From contig NC_090781.1 of the NCBI RefSeq assembly GCF_040054535.1, forward strand, positions 12,625,482-12,689,481: 64,000 bases of DNA, written 5' to 3'. The position numbers and the translations under genes were made by a program. Of the stretch, positions 55,801-64,000 are shown piece after piece (the stretch's first letter is position 1; every line of letters starts with the position of its first letter). The notes beneath the pieces are model-generated. The model did not search any database, was not told where the DNA came from, and saw only the letters and a list, made by a program, of their open reading frames with translations. This stretch comes from Antennarius striatus (Eukaryota > Chordata > Actinopteri > Lophiiformes > Antennariidae).

Positions 55801-58800
55801 ATTGTAACGCTGTAATGTCAGAGCACACTCTTATTTCAGGAATAAGCTTAATGGTGATTGGGAGCTACTTTGCCAAATATGGGGTGGAGTAGATAAGATT
55901 TTCCATGTTGATATAATCCAAAGACCATCGGTAGCCCAATATTTTGAGTCACTGGAATTATTTTTCTAAAAACATCTTCAGTCTCGTGTCAGAATTTTTT
56001 ATTTTTGGATTTTACCAGATCGTTAGGATAAGAGAAGCAATTCAAAAAGAATTTCCAAATAAACATTTTTTTAATATTACTGACGTTAATTGAAAAGAAA
56101 AGTACAATAATTGCAAGTGTGACATTTCTTGAAGTGGTCACAAAGACCACTATGAAAGAAAAAGCAGATTCTCACTGTAGTTTCTGTCTGAGCCTCGTTG
56201 GTCACCTGCAGGTACCAAGCCATCTGCATTTTCTGAAATGAGGACAGACAGCTTTGTCATGAGGTTTTCTGCACTCTCCTGACAATTAACTGGGTTAACT
56301 TTACATTTGTCTTGAAGAATGTACTTTTAAATAACCTGGCTTCCATTCTGATTGTGTATGATTATTGTGTACCTGTACAGAAGCTGATGCAGATGGCAAT
56401 GGGAGCAATGCAGGTGTGTGTATCTGTACAAACTTTATATTTTAAGTCAGATATTTGTAACACTGGTCCAGTGTGACTTTTAAACCTTTTTACTTCCCTA
56501 GATCAGGCCTATTCAATTACTGTACTGTTTAGAAGTGGACGCTCAGACTTTATTGTCTTTGACCTCTAAAACTGGGAATTCAAATGTCCAAAAACACTGC
56601 AACCTTTTCTTTTTCTCCACTTCGTTATTTTAAATAATCAAACGGATTCAATTAGTACAAGATCAAAATGTCTCATCCAAGTTCATTATTTTAAGAAACT
56701 TTATTATGTCTTTTGGTTTCCCTTCATTAAAATCCTGGGTTAACAGTTTAACGAATGAATGGCATTTCTATCTCAACAAACACAATTAGTTGTCTCCTTG
56801 GCCTACAAATAAAAGCCTGTTTTGAAGCTGGAAGTCGACATGAGCTACCAATTGAATAGGTCTGTCCTAGATGATCAGTAAGCACCTCATGTTTCCATAT
56901 CTCACTATTTTGTAAGAGTTACTGTCGTCTGAGTAAAAGGGTTTGGAATTGATAACGTAGTCTTTCCTATCCTTGTCATTTTATTACATTTCCATCCGTT
57001 CTATGTCTCTAATGCTGATGGATTGGTTACTATGATTGAAGCTGCTTGCTTTTGATCTTTAGTTATGTGTAGGGGTTGCTAAGGTTATGTTTTTGCTGAA
57101 GTGACTCTTACAGGCGACATGTGTCAGTCTTGAAGTGCATGAGTCTGTCTCAAACAACATTCTTGATAAAAGTACTCTACCCTACATAATATCTACAATC
57201 CAATCTCATATTTTCCTCATCCAAGTGTGAATTTACCGACCTTAAATGGTCAGTCACCCCATTGTCATGATCGATTTCACTCATTCTTGTTTCCCGTCTC
57301 AAGCCATCTGTTACTTTCTGTTTCCCTACTTTTCTCCTCTTTTTTTGCTCTTACAGACGATGTGAACGCCAACCCCAACAAGCGTCAGAGACAGCCTGCT
57401 CTCCTGGGTGACCACCCCCCAGAGTACGGTAAGGCTCTAACATTTCAGACCAACAGCAGAATCCACCGAGATGTGCATACATCTAGAAAGTGCTGTGCTT
57501 GCATTTCCTGTTCGTAAAAGTCTGTAGGTGTTCAGGATTATTCAAGAGCCTTCAGTTGTGACGTTACATGTGTTCTATGTATTTTAGCAGTAGGGACCTG
57601 TTTAAGATCCGTTTATAATTAGTTGATCAGGGTTTGACGGTCCTTTTTCCTTTCCTGATGTGTTCTAATTTGTGGTCTATTCTTCAGGAGGTGGTTACCA
57701 TGGCTATGATGAAAGCTATGGATCTCCACCCTATGAGGGACGTCGCATGGGTCCACCAATGAGAGGGCGTGGTGTAAGAAACTATGGGCCGGGCTACGGA
57801 CCTCCTCCCCCTCCTCCTGGAGAGTATGGAGGCCATGCCGAGTCTCCCGTTGTCATGCTGTATGGATTGGACCCCGAGAAGATGAACGCTGATCGTGTCT
57901 TCAATATCTTTTGTCTGTATGGCAACGTAGAGCGGGTCTGTATCAGTAATTAAATACACACTTGTTCCTTGTAATATTTTTGAGTTGACAAATGAATCTG
58001 TTGTAGAGAAGGGTTTAGTCCTGACATCTATCATAATTTATCCAGGTGAAGTTCATGAAGAGTAAGCCGGGAGCAGCCATGGTGGAGATGGGAGACTGCT
58101 ACGCAGTGGACCGCGCCATCACTCATCTCAACAACACTTTTCTCTTTGGACAGAGAATGAATGTGTGGTGAGTTCATCTTATCCAGCTCCACAAATGTTT
58201 TTTTGCCCAGAAGAAACATCCTAAAGTACCACCTCATAAGGGGGTAGGTGGAGTGGGTGATGGGGCAGTGCTGGTAATGTTAATGTTGGTAATAAGCTCA
58301 GCTGTGTACAAACAACCCATAACCATAGCACATGTGTGCTTATATAACTCTTTTAAAATGCACCTGAGAGAGTGTTGGCAACTTCTCTTGAATCCCATCC
58401 TGACTTTAAAATTGTGAAATTTTTCCCTGCAGTGTGTCTAAGCAGCAAGCCATTGTGCCCGGTCAGTGTTATGAGCTGGAAGATGGTACAAGTAGTTTCA
58501 AAGACTTCCACGGATCCAGGAACAATCGATTCACCTCTCCAGAGCAGGCGGCCAAAAACCGCATTCAGCACCCGAGCAACGTGTTACACTTCTTCAACGC
58601 CCAACCGGATGTTACTATAGAGGTTTTTTCTCAGGTCTGTAGAAGGAAATATGGGTTTGGGTTAACTATTTACAGGTAGTCCTCAACCTACAAACACAGT
58701 TTGTTACGAGTGGCTGTCCGTAAACTGACTTGTTCAGAAGTCTTTATTTATTAAATTTCATTCTATAATCACCATTCGAGGTCATTTAAATGCCATTACT

Positions 58801-59754
58801 ACTCGAAATACGAAAGTACTATTCCCAAGACTCACCAGAAACAACAGGACATAAAAACGACACATAAATGAAATGAAATACAGTTATACCTTGGGTTCTG
58901 TTGTTTCCAATTACATTACCAAAAAAAAAAACACAGAAAAACTGTAGTAGTCTGATATGGTTGCATGAGCTTGATTGTATCTATGAATGTTTCAAAGTCA
59001 GAAATTTGTGTCTTGAGGACTATCTGTATTTGTGACTTTTTATTTTTCTTCCTCCTAGTGCTCTGCACTTGTCTTATAATGAATGTTATGTGCTTCACAG
59101 ATTAGTGAGGAGATTGGTATCAAGCCCCCAGTCAACGTCAAAATGTTCACAGGAAAGAGTAAGTTGCTTTCATGGTGTCGACCAAGATATATTTTTAAAA
59201 GTGACTGGACATTTTGTATGAACTAGAGGGACTTTGAGTCTGGCTCCATGTAGACAGGCTTGTAAAGGAAGAAAGAGTCCCGTATCCAGGTGTGTGTTGA
59301 CTCCCCCTCACTGGATCCTCTCACCACCAGGTGGCTCAGCTCCAAGTGACCGCAGCGCTTCAGGTCTGCTGGAGTGGGAGTCCATCAATGACGCTATGGA
59401 AGCTCTGGCCATGATGAACCATTACCAGATGAAAAACGCAAGTATGTGGAAGACATTGCTTTAGATATTTCAGAATAGAAAGAGGCTGTGACTGTTGTGG
59501 TGATACTGGTATGATTAGGGATTAGGGACTCGGGTTTGAATGGCCTAGAAGGGCCATCATGATTTGTGACTTGACTGATAAGGAATGTGATTAAAGACAG
59601 AAGTCTTCCAATACCACGATCTTGTGGCATACTTGAATGACTTTCATACGTTTTGCTTGTTGCTTATTAATGTTTACTCTTCTGTCTCTTTCCAGCTGGT
59701 CCTTACCCTTACACCCTCAAACTGTGCTTCTCCACCGTTCAGCACGCTAACTGA
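49780..59754 (+). CDS. hnrnpl: Heterogeneous nuclear ribonucleoprotein L, 13 coding exons
   Basis: Nuclear RNA-binding protein that binds CA-repeat and CA-rich RNA and controls splicing, stability and 3'-end processing. Coding exons: 49780-49857, 50978-51093, 51332-51569, 51730-51815, 52282-52378, 52861-52933, 57357-57428, 57688-57935, 58046-58167, 58433-58634, 59101-59158, 59331-59441, 59696-59754; total 1560 nt, 519 aa plus stop. Four RRMs: about 38-112 (VVHVRGL), 126-203 (VLLLTIMNPIYPITT), 306-382 (VVMLYGLDPEKMN) and 426-515 (VLHFFNA), with a Gly/Tyr/Pro-rich linker between RRM2 and RRM3 (YGPGYGPPPPPPGEYGG). The N-terminus before RRM1 is short and lacks the long poly-Gly tract of human hnRNP L. 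hnRNPLL is less likely: the KRQRQPALLGDHPPEYG and NRFTSPEQAAKNRIQHPSN segments match hnRNP L as I recall it, and ech1 follows directly as in mammals. Confidence 0.95.
49858..50977 (+). other. hnrnpl: hnrnpl intron 1
   Basis: 1120 nt. Its first 350 bases are GC-richer (CpG-island continuation), the rest AT-rich. Nothing else recognised. Confidence 0.85.
50978..51093 (+). CDS. hnrnpl: hnrnpl coding exon 2 (RRM1)
   Basis: 116 nt, phase 0 to 2. It holds HPSVVVHVRGLVDGVTETEL and GEALQEFGTI, the start of RRM1. Donor gttggg is weak. Confidence 0.94.
51332..51569 (+). CDS. hnrnpl: hnrnpl coding exon 3 (RRM1 end, RRM2 start)
   Basis: 238 nt, phase 2 to 0. It encodes YVVVMPKKRQALVEYED, then ISRPGDSDDSRSVNNVLLLT and NPIYPITT. 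Confidence 0.95.
51730..51815 (+). CDS. hnrnpl: hnrnpl coding exon 4 (RRM2)
   Basis: 86 nt, phase 0 to 2, encoding DVLYTICNNCGPVQRIVIF, RKNGVQAMV and the first two bases of the next Glu codon. It ends at the U12-type donor, with no GT available that keeps the family sequence. Confidence 0.93.
51816..52281 (+). other. hnrnpl: hnrnpl intron 4: AT-AC, U12-type (minor spliceosome)
   Basis: The 5' end is ATATCCTTTT, matching the U12 consensus ATATCCTTT. The 3' end is CC-ATAC, i.e. AC instead of AG. A branch-point-like GTCCTTGAC (52262-52270, A at 52269) lies 12 nt before the end; consensus TTCCTTRAC. Only this junction joins ...AMV-E to FDSVQSAQRAKASLNGADIY without a break, and no GT-AG choice near the border does so. 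Confidence 0.92.
52282..52378 (+). CDS. hnrnpl: hnrnpl coding exon 5 (RRM2 end)
   Basis: 97 nt, phase 2 to 0, encoding FDSVQSAQRAKASLNGADIY and SGCCTLKIEYAK. Confidence 0.94.
52861..52933 (+). CDS. hnrnpl: hnrnpl coding exon 6
   Basis: 73 nt, phase 0 to 1, encoding PTRLNVFKNDQDTWDYTNPN and LGGPG. It is preceded by a 482-nt intron with nothing recognised. Confidence 0.94.
52934..57356 (+). other. hnrnpl: hnrnpl intron 6 with CA-rich region
   Basis: 4423 nt, by far the longest hnrnpl intron. About 53950-55310 is dense in ACA/CAC/CACA trinucleotides, unlike other introns here, and leads into an exon-like segment. Mammalian HNRNPL has a self-regulatory, stop-containing exon in the same intron. 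Confidence 0.75.
55317..55634 (+). other. hnrnpl: candidate poison exon of hnrnpl (intron 6)
   Basis: A strong acceptor (ttttttctccctcttacag, ending 55316) follows the CA-rich region. Read in the hnrnpl frame the segment stops at TGA 55343-55345. Plausible donors are gtaaga at 55611 and gtgagt at 55635, so the 3' border is uncertain. Inclusion would truncate the protein after RRM2 and expose the mRNA to decay. Confidence 0.5.
57357..57428 (+). CDS. hnrnpl: hnrnpl coding exon 7
   Basis: 72 nt, phase 1 to 1, encoding DDVNANPNKRQRQPALLGDH and PPEY. Donor gtaagg. Confidence 0.94.
57688..57935 (+). CDS. hnrnpl: hnrnpl coding exon 8 (linker, RRM3 start)
   Basis: 248 nt, phase 1 to 0. A Gly/Tyr/Pro-rich linker, then SPVVMLYGLDPEKMNADRVF and NIFCLYGNVER. 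Donor gtctgt is weak. Confidence 0.95.
58046..58167 (+). CDS. hnrnpl: hnrnpl coding exon 9 (RRM3 end)
   Basis: 122 nt, phase 0 to 2, encoding VKFMKSKPGAAMVEMGD, then DRAITHLNNTFLFGQRMNV. Confidence 0.95.
58433..58634 (+). CDS. hnrnpl: hnrnpl coding exon 10 (RRM4 start)
   Basis: 202 nt, phase 2 to 0, with SKQQAIVPGQCYELEDGTS, SRNNRFTSPEQAAKNRIQHP and SNVLHFFNAQPDVT. Donor gtctgt. Confidence 0.95.
58671..59028. mobile_element. pogo/Tigger-like MITE with TA duplications
   Basis: The element spans 58673-59026 (354 bp) in hnrnpl intron 10. Left end CAGGTAGTCCTCAACC; the reverse complement of its right end is CAGATAGTCCTCAAGAC. Both are flanked by TA. CAG-ended inverted repeats with TA target duplication are typical of the pogo/Tigger branch of Tc1/mariner. 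There is no coding capacity. Confidence 0.7.
59101..59158 (+). CDS. hnrnpl: hnrnpl coding exon 11
   Basis: 58 nt, phase 0 to 1, encoding ISEEIGIKPPVNVKMFTGK. The donor is gtaagt at 59159; the next exon completes AGT (Ser). Confidence 0.93.
59331..59441 (+). CDS. hnrnpl: hnrnpl coding exon 12 (RRM4)
   Basis: 111 nt, phase 1 to 1, encoding GSAPSDRSASGLLEWES, then NDAMEALAMMNHYQMKNA. Donor gtatgt. Confidence 0.94.
59696..59754 (+). CDS. hnrnpl: hnrnpl coding exon 13 (C-terminus, stop)
   Basis: 59 nt including the TGA at 59752-59754, encoding GPYPYTLKLCFSTVQHAN. The end matches the conserved C-terminus of hnRNP L. Confidence 0.95.
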
Positions 59755-60271
59755 GCACTCGCTTGTAGCCAGGAAGACATAGAGTGGTCCACCATTCCAA
59801 TGTTACATACTTTGACCATGACTGCTTGCAACTCACTTGGGGAAAATTGATTAAAGATGAAATTCAAATTCTGTGAAGGCATACCTTTCACGTTACAATT
59901 GATTCTTAGAGTGCAACCTCTTTGTATTTGACTTAAAACTTAATAGCTAACAAGTGTTAAAATTTAATTTTATGCCCCAGATGTGGTTTAGAGTGTCAGT
60001 ACCTGTGTGTCTTCAATATTGAGTTGTCCTTTTTACTTTTTGTATTATGCTTATACAGAAATGCCACGTGTGAGGAAAACCATGTTTAAAATAGTTGGTT
60101 TTATGCCCAGGAGGTTCGAGGGTAGCAGACATGGTTTTGTAAGACTTGGGTTATTGAACTTTTTTATCAGAGCTTGTAGCTTTGATTAGAGATTTTTCTT
60201 TTCATTTAATTATTTCTTCAATTCTGCATCCCCATGTCTGATATGCTGATGTAGATATTTTGTTGTAAGAA

Positions 60272-60277
60272 AATAAA
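60272..60277 (+). terminator. hnrnpl: hnrnpl polyadenylation signal AATAAA
   Basis: Canonical AATAAA about 520 nt after the stop, followed by a T/GT-rich stretch (TTGATTGTGCAATTTGT). An earlier ATTAAA near 59850 is an alternative. Confidence 0.75.
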
Positions 60278-61050
60278 CATTTGAAGTTGACTTGATTGTG
60301 CAATTTGTAACTTTATTTTATGTTCCTCTGATTTCTGTGAACATGTATTTAGAAGTTTAAAACTTTAAACTTTAAAATAGTGTTTCAATTACGTCATTGG
60401 GCTTTTTGTATTGGCTTTAATACTTCACACCGGACCAAGGTACCGATGTCCCGTTCTGTGGTCTCTCATAACTTTCCATGAAAGAGTATGAACATATCGA
60501 CGTGATCGCTTGTTTCTGTCTTAAATATCTGGCAACGAAAATTCAGCAAATCCCCTATTTAAGCATACCTACGAAGTATAAAGAAGTTAAAATTGCCGAA
60601 TAATATTAATTTAGTGTTTTGGTGGGACCCCACGCCCACAAATCTCTTCACAACAACTTTTGAACGCTAGCATTCGTGGACTCCTGGAGACATCTGGTAA
60701 GACAGCAGCTAGCTAGCATCTTGTGTTAGCTCCTGATGTTAGCTGCTATTAGCTCCTGTTGTTAGCTGCTATTAGCTCCTGATGTTAGCTGCTATTAGCT
60801 CCTGTTGTTAGCCGCTATTAGCTCCTGATGTTAGCCGCTATTAGCTCCTGTTGTTAGCCGCTATTAGCTCCTGTTGTTAGCCACTATTAGCTCCTGTTGT
60901 TAGCTGCTAGTAGCTCCCGTTGAAGAGCGTCGGTCCTGGTGACACCGGCTAATACTACACTGGTTCGTAGAGCCCAAACCAGAAGTGATTCGTCCTCTCT
61001 GCCTGCTCTAGTTTACTTTTATCAGCGGAATTTGGACTCGAAGGGAAGAA
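60278..61050 (+). promoter_or_regulatory. ech1: ech1 5' flank and leader
   Basis: About 770 bp between the hnrnpl poly(A) signal and the ech1 ATG. It contains an inverted CCAAT near 60410, a donor-like tctggtaaga (60693-60702) that could end a non-coding exon, and a 23-bp minisatellite. The start site is not resolved. Confidence 0.45.
60720..60918. repeat. 23-bp minisatellite upstream of ech1
   Basis: About eight head-to-tail copies of a 23-bp unit GATGTTAGCTGCTATTAGCT plus CCT, alternating GATG/GTTG starts and GCTGCT/GCCGCT variants. It ends about 130 bp before the ech1 start codon. Confidence 0.92.
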
Positions 61051-61087
61051 ATGTTGTCAGTCATCACCAGGTCAGCCGTTTCCAAAT
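61051..61087 (+). CDS. ech1: ech1 coding exon 1 (presequence)
   Basis: 37 nt, ends phase 1, MLSVITRSAVSK. The ATG is chosen because it joins in frame to exon 2 and gives a plausible mitochondrial presequence; the ATG at 61488 (MSSSAG) could start a shorter form. Confidence 0.85.
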
Positions 61088-63030
61088 GTAAGTGAGCGCG
61101 TTTTGTGTGTTTGTCAGCTGTTGCTTGTGTTATGAGGGGATATGTATTGAATTTTATTATTGTCTTCAATGCCCTTGATGTTGAAAAATGTTTGATAGAA
61201 GTATATTGTAATAACCTGGAGATTGAAGAGCCCAGATATAAAGATCTTAGGTGAATGCTGAAGTTCTGTCTAGGTGAAAGGTCCCCGCTGCAGGTTGTTT
61301 TGTTTACAATCATTTATCCCCCCCCCAGGTTGCTATAATATATTTGCGTTTCCAGTTGTGGTTTGTTGGTCTCATCTTTTGGCCTGTTTTTTTTTTTTGG
61401 GTCTGTCCATTATTTGGATTTCATCTTTCTGCCTCTGCTGTTCCAGTCAGGACACTGTGGCTCCCCTCTCAGGCTGCCGTCAGAGCCATGTCGTCTTCAG
61501 CGGGGGCCACCGCTCCCTACACCACCCTGGCCATCAGCCACCCGGCAGACTTCATCACACACGTGGAGCTTCACCGCCCGGAGAAACGCAATGCCATGAA
61601 CAAAGCTTTCTGGAGGCAAGAGCCTGCTTCCCTGGAACAATGATCTGCATGCGGGTCAAAGAAAGAAGTCCTCCAGATATTTAACATCAAGACTTATTTT
61701 TATTTAGCATTTTAAAAGTTAATACATGTCAGGAAATTGCCCGATTTCTCATGTAAAATGAAGTGTAAAAGATTTAGTGGATCTTCACTTTAACCCACTC
61801 TGAAATCTATTTTTCCCAAAACTTTATTGAAATCTGACGTGAAATTCTGAGATATTCTCCCAACTAACAGAGAGAGGCCACAAATAACTTTTTGACCTTT
61901 TTATTGTTAACCTGTTTAATGTTATGAGCTGTTGTGTTAAAAACAACCTTTGAGTAATGTCCTTCAGCAAATTTACTATAAATGTTAAATATTTATTAAA
62001 TATATTTGAATAATTTCTATTATGTCAGGACTCAAGGTTGGTAATCATTTTCCAATTCTATTCCATTTATAAAGTTTTACATGTGAAAATGGTAAAAGGT
62101 GTTGTTACAGTACATAAATATCTTGATGTTGTAAGTGTGAAAGCATTCATGAGAAGATGCATCATTAAAAGGTGGAAAGAATATTAGATATAAGATTTAG
62201 AAAATTAACAGTTGCTGTTTTTAAACAATGACAAAAATCCTTGTAAGGGAAACTATTTTGGAAATTATTGTATACATTTTATAGAATAAATTTTCCTCAG
62301 AATTTTAGTCCTTTTGAAATAGTAAGTACTTGTAGTCATAATTGTAGCACCAAATATAGAAGTGTGTCTTTTAACGCTAACCAGATCTTGTGCCTCGTTC
62401 CTGTCAGTGAGATGGTGGACTTGTTTAATGAGATCGCTGGGAACCCCGACTGCAGAGTGGTGGTGTTTTCTGGAGCAGGAGCGACCTTCACAGCCGGTAC
62501 GCATCAGGCAGCTTACATTTTATGACACAGTTTTTGTGAGAATGTTGAATTTATTCTGTCATTCCACTGTCCAGGCATTGACCTGCTGGACATGGCCAAC
62601 GTGGTGCTCCAACCGGAGGGTGACGACGTGGCCAGAGTTTCCTGGAACATGAAGAAGACAATCGCCAGATATCAAGAGACCTTCTCCGTCATTGAGAGGG
62701 TCAGTCTCTAAAGCTGATGAAGAAACTGCTGAATGATGTGGTGTGTGTTTAGAGCATCAGCATAGTTCCTGAATCCTCACTGATGAACCACAAGTAGTGT
62801 GAGGTGGTTTCTACGGAGACCTTGCCTATATTTTCATATCTCATATTATTTTTGCTTGTATTTCTGATTGACCTTTGAGTAGTTTGCTTGCAGCCCCCAG
62901 CAAATACCGATTTATACAAGCAGCAGAAAAAGTTGGGTTGTTGGTGGATTTTGCAGTGAAATGTTTATTTTCTCCTTGTAGTGTCCAAAGCCTGTTGTGG
63001 TGGCTGTCCATGGAGCCTGCATTGGAGGAG
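61051..63030 (+). CDS. ech1: Delta(3,5)-Delta(2,4)-dienoyl-CoA isomerase, 5' part (exons 1-5)
   Basis: Crotonase-fold enzyme that isomerises 3,5-dienoyl-CoA to 2,4-dienoyl-CoA during beta-oxidation of unsaturated fatty acids in mitochondria and peroxisomes. Exons seen: 61051-61087, 61447-61615, 62408-62496, 62575-62699, 62982-63030, giving 469 nt (156 codons plus one base); the rest, about half the protein (human 328 aa), lies beyond the window. Residues 1 to about 30 (MLSVITRSAVSKFRTLWLPS...) are basic and Ser/Arg-rich, as a mitochondrial presequence. Crotonase landmarks: HVELHRPEKRNAMNKAFW, then VVVFSGAGATFTAGIDLLDM (oxyanion-hole strand), GDDVARVSW, and CPKPVVVAVHGACIGGG. The IDLLDM stretch and RYQETF favour ECH1 over other crotonases. 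Whether the C-terminal peroxisomal signal is present cannot be seen. Confidence 0.93.
61447..61615 (+). CDS. ech1: ech1 coding exon 2
   Basis: 169 nt, phase 1 to 2. It ends ...NAMNKAFW plus AG, followed by gcaaga: a GC donor rather than GT. Confidence 0.92.
61616..62407 (+). other. ech1: ech1 intron 2: GC-AG intron
   Basis: 792 nt, donor AG-gcaaga, acceptor cctgtcag. No GT donor near 61600-61640 gives the conserved W-x-EM-V-x-x-FN junction in frame. GC-AG introns are about 1 percent of vertebrate introns and are spliced by the major spliceosome. Nothing else recognised. Confidence 0.85.
62408..62496 (+). CDS. ech1: ech1 coding exon 3
   Basis: 89 nt, phase 2 to 1, encoding EMVDLFNEIAGNPDCRVVVF and SGAGATFTA. 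Confidence 0.93.
62575..62699 (+). CDS. ech1: ech1 coding exon 4
   Basis: 125 nt, phase 1 to 0, encoding IDLLDMANVVLQPEGDDVAR, then SWNMKKTIARYQETFSVIER. Confidence 0.93.
62982..63030 (+). CDS. ech1: ech1 coding exon 5 (last in window)
   Basis: 49 nt, phase 0 to 1, encoding CPKPVVVAVHGACIGG and one base of the next Gly. Donor gtagag. Confidence 0.9.
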
Positions 63031-64000
63031 GTAGAGTATCACCATCACACTTTTTGTCATGGAACCAGTGACCCATTTGACAAAGTGAAAGCTAGATGAG
63101 TTAGATAGACAGTGCTCTGGCTTAGTTTTTATCATATTACAGTACTGTACATCACTATGGTAACAGACGCTGTGTGCTTACCCTGATTCTAAAGTTTCAT
63201 GTGATGATCAGATTCAAGTCTGTCAATAAAATTATCCAGGATCCATAGAGGAACCTGACATGGACAAGACAGTTTGCAATAAAATTTAAAAAATACAATA
63301 GAGATGTTTGAGACATCAGTGGAACCACTACTGCTTTGTTGCTCAGTTTTTACTTACATAGCCTTTAAAATGTGGCTGTGTAAATGATTTTATAATCCAT
63401 TTATAAGATAGATAGATATTTATTAATCCCGGAGGAAATTGCACATATTCACTGCTCAGGCATAACATAATGAATAAACACTGGATAAACCCCAGTAGAA
63501 AAAGAAACTCTGATATCACATGACATACTACAAGACATGCACTACACTAATAGACACATAAAGCATTAACAGGACATATACTAAACTATAAATAAAATAT
63601 AAACATTATCAAATTAAATAACATAAAAAATATTAAAAAGTGCAAGTGAAATTAGCAGGAGGCCCACCTGGTGGGTAAGGTACACCCTTCTTACAATGTA
63701 AGGCGTCACTAATATCACATCTAATATCTAATAACTAATATCACAATGGTCAAAAAGATAAGGCGTCATTAACATTACAACAATAATATAATATTATTAC
63801 AGTATAATCATTTTTACTGAACGTTAGGGGCCCTAAAGCTTAAGTTTTTGATGCAGGATGCAGGTTCATGCTGGATAACAGCCACAGCGTTGACATGTGA
63901 ACAAAAAGGTTACTGTACCACCCTGTGGTTGTATCAGTGCGGTCAGATGTGACAGTTCATCATTATTCAAGACTGAACTGATGACTTCAGAGGACGATGT
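63031..64000 (+). other. ech1: ech1 intron 5 (to window edge)
   Basis: No further ech1 exon is recognised before the end. Near 63405-63470 there is a dispersed-repeat tail (GATAGATAG, then TTTATTAATCCCGGAGGAAA) that I recall as common in fish genomes, probably of retroposon origin; the repeat may extend to about 63790. Confidence 0.6.

Noticed and set aside
49780..59754. Identification as hnrnpll
   Set aside because: Linker and RRM3-RRM4 segments fit hnRNP L better, and ech1 is the direct downstream neighbour as in mammals.

Overview
The window looks like nuclear DNA of a ray-finned fish, probably a percomorph teleost. Genes are split by GT-AG introns, the DNA between exons is AT-rich and full of (CA/GT)n microsatellites, and the dispersed repeats (a tRNA-derived SINE, hAT and pogo-like MITEs, LINE relics) are of kinds common in fish. 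Four genes lie head-to-tail on the + strand: slc8a2 (Na+/Ca2+ exchanger NCX2), srsf7 (SR splicing factor with zinc knuckle), hnrnpl (hnRNP L) and the 5' half of ech1 (mitochondrial/peroxisomal dienoyl-CoA isomerase), which runs off the right edge. Exon limits were set by reading splice sites and checking phase by hand; names rest on recalled family sequences, with no database search.

Layout. 1-8144: no recognisable coding sequence, several microsatellites; it ends in a splice acceptor, so at least part is a 5'-UTR intron of slc8a2. 8145-36315: slc8a2, 14 coding exons, 987 codons plus stop, phases consistent throughout. Its introns hold most of the transposon debris. 36316-42890: slc8a2 3'UTR and intergenic DNA with one LINE relic. 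About 42890-49425: srsf7, two 5' non-coding exons and seven coding exons (249 aa), with exon-like islands in the last intron. About 49660-60300: hnrnpl, 13 coding exons (519 aa), including one AT-AC (U12-type) intron and a CA-rich intron 6 with a candidate poison exon. 60300-64000: ech1 exons 1-5 (first 156 codons), with a 23-bp minisatellite just upstream and a GC-AG intron.

The genes share no biochemical pathway, but the order is informative. In human, SLC8A2, HNRNPL and ECH1 are on 19q13, while SLC8A1, SRSF7 and HNRNPLL are on 2p22. The fish block carries members of both sets side by side, as expected if it keeps an ancestral paralogon arrangement. Two of the four genes encode splicing regulators that in mammals control their own mRNA through poison exons, and both have exon-like, stop-bearing islands in long introns here. 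The most interesting signals are therefore about splicing: the AT-AC intron and CA-rich poison-exon region of hnrnpl, the island in srsf7, and CA repeats (hnRNP L-type binding sequence) starting directly at two slc8a2 5' splice sites.

I found no CRISPR array, no functional tRNA or rRNA gene, no viral gene and no new enzymatic system.
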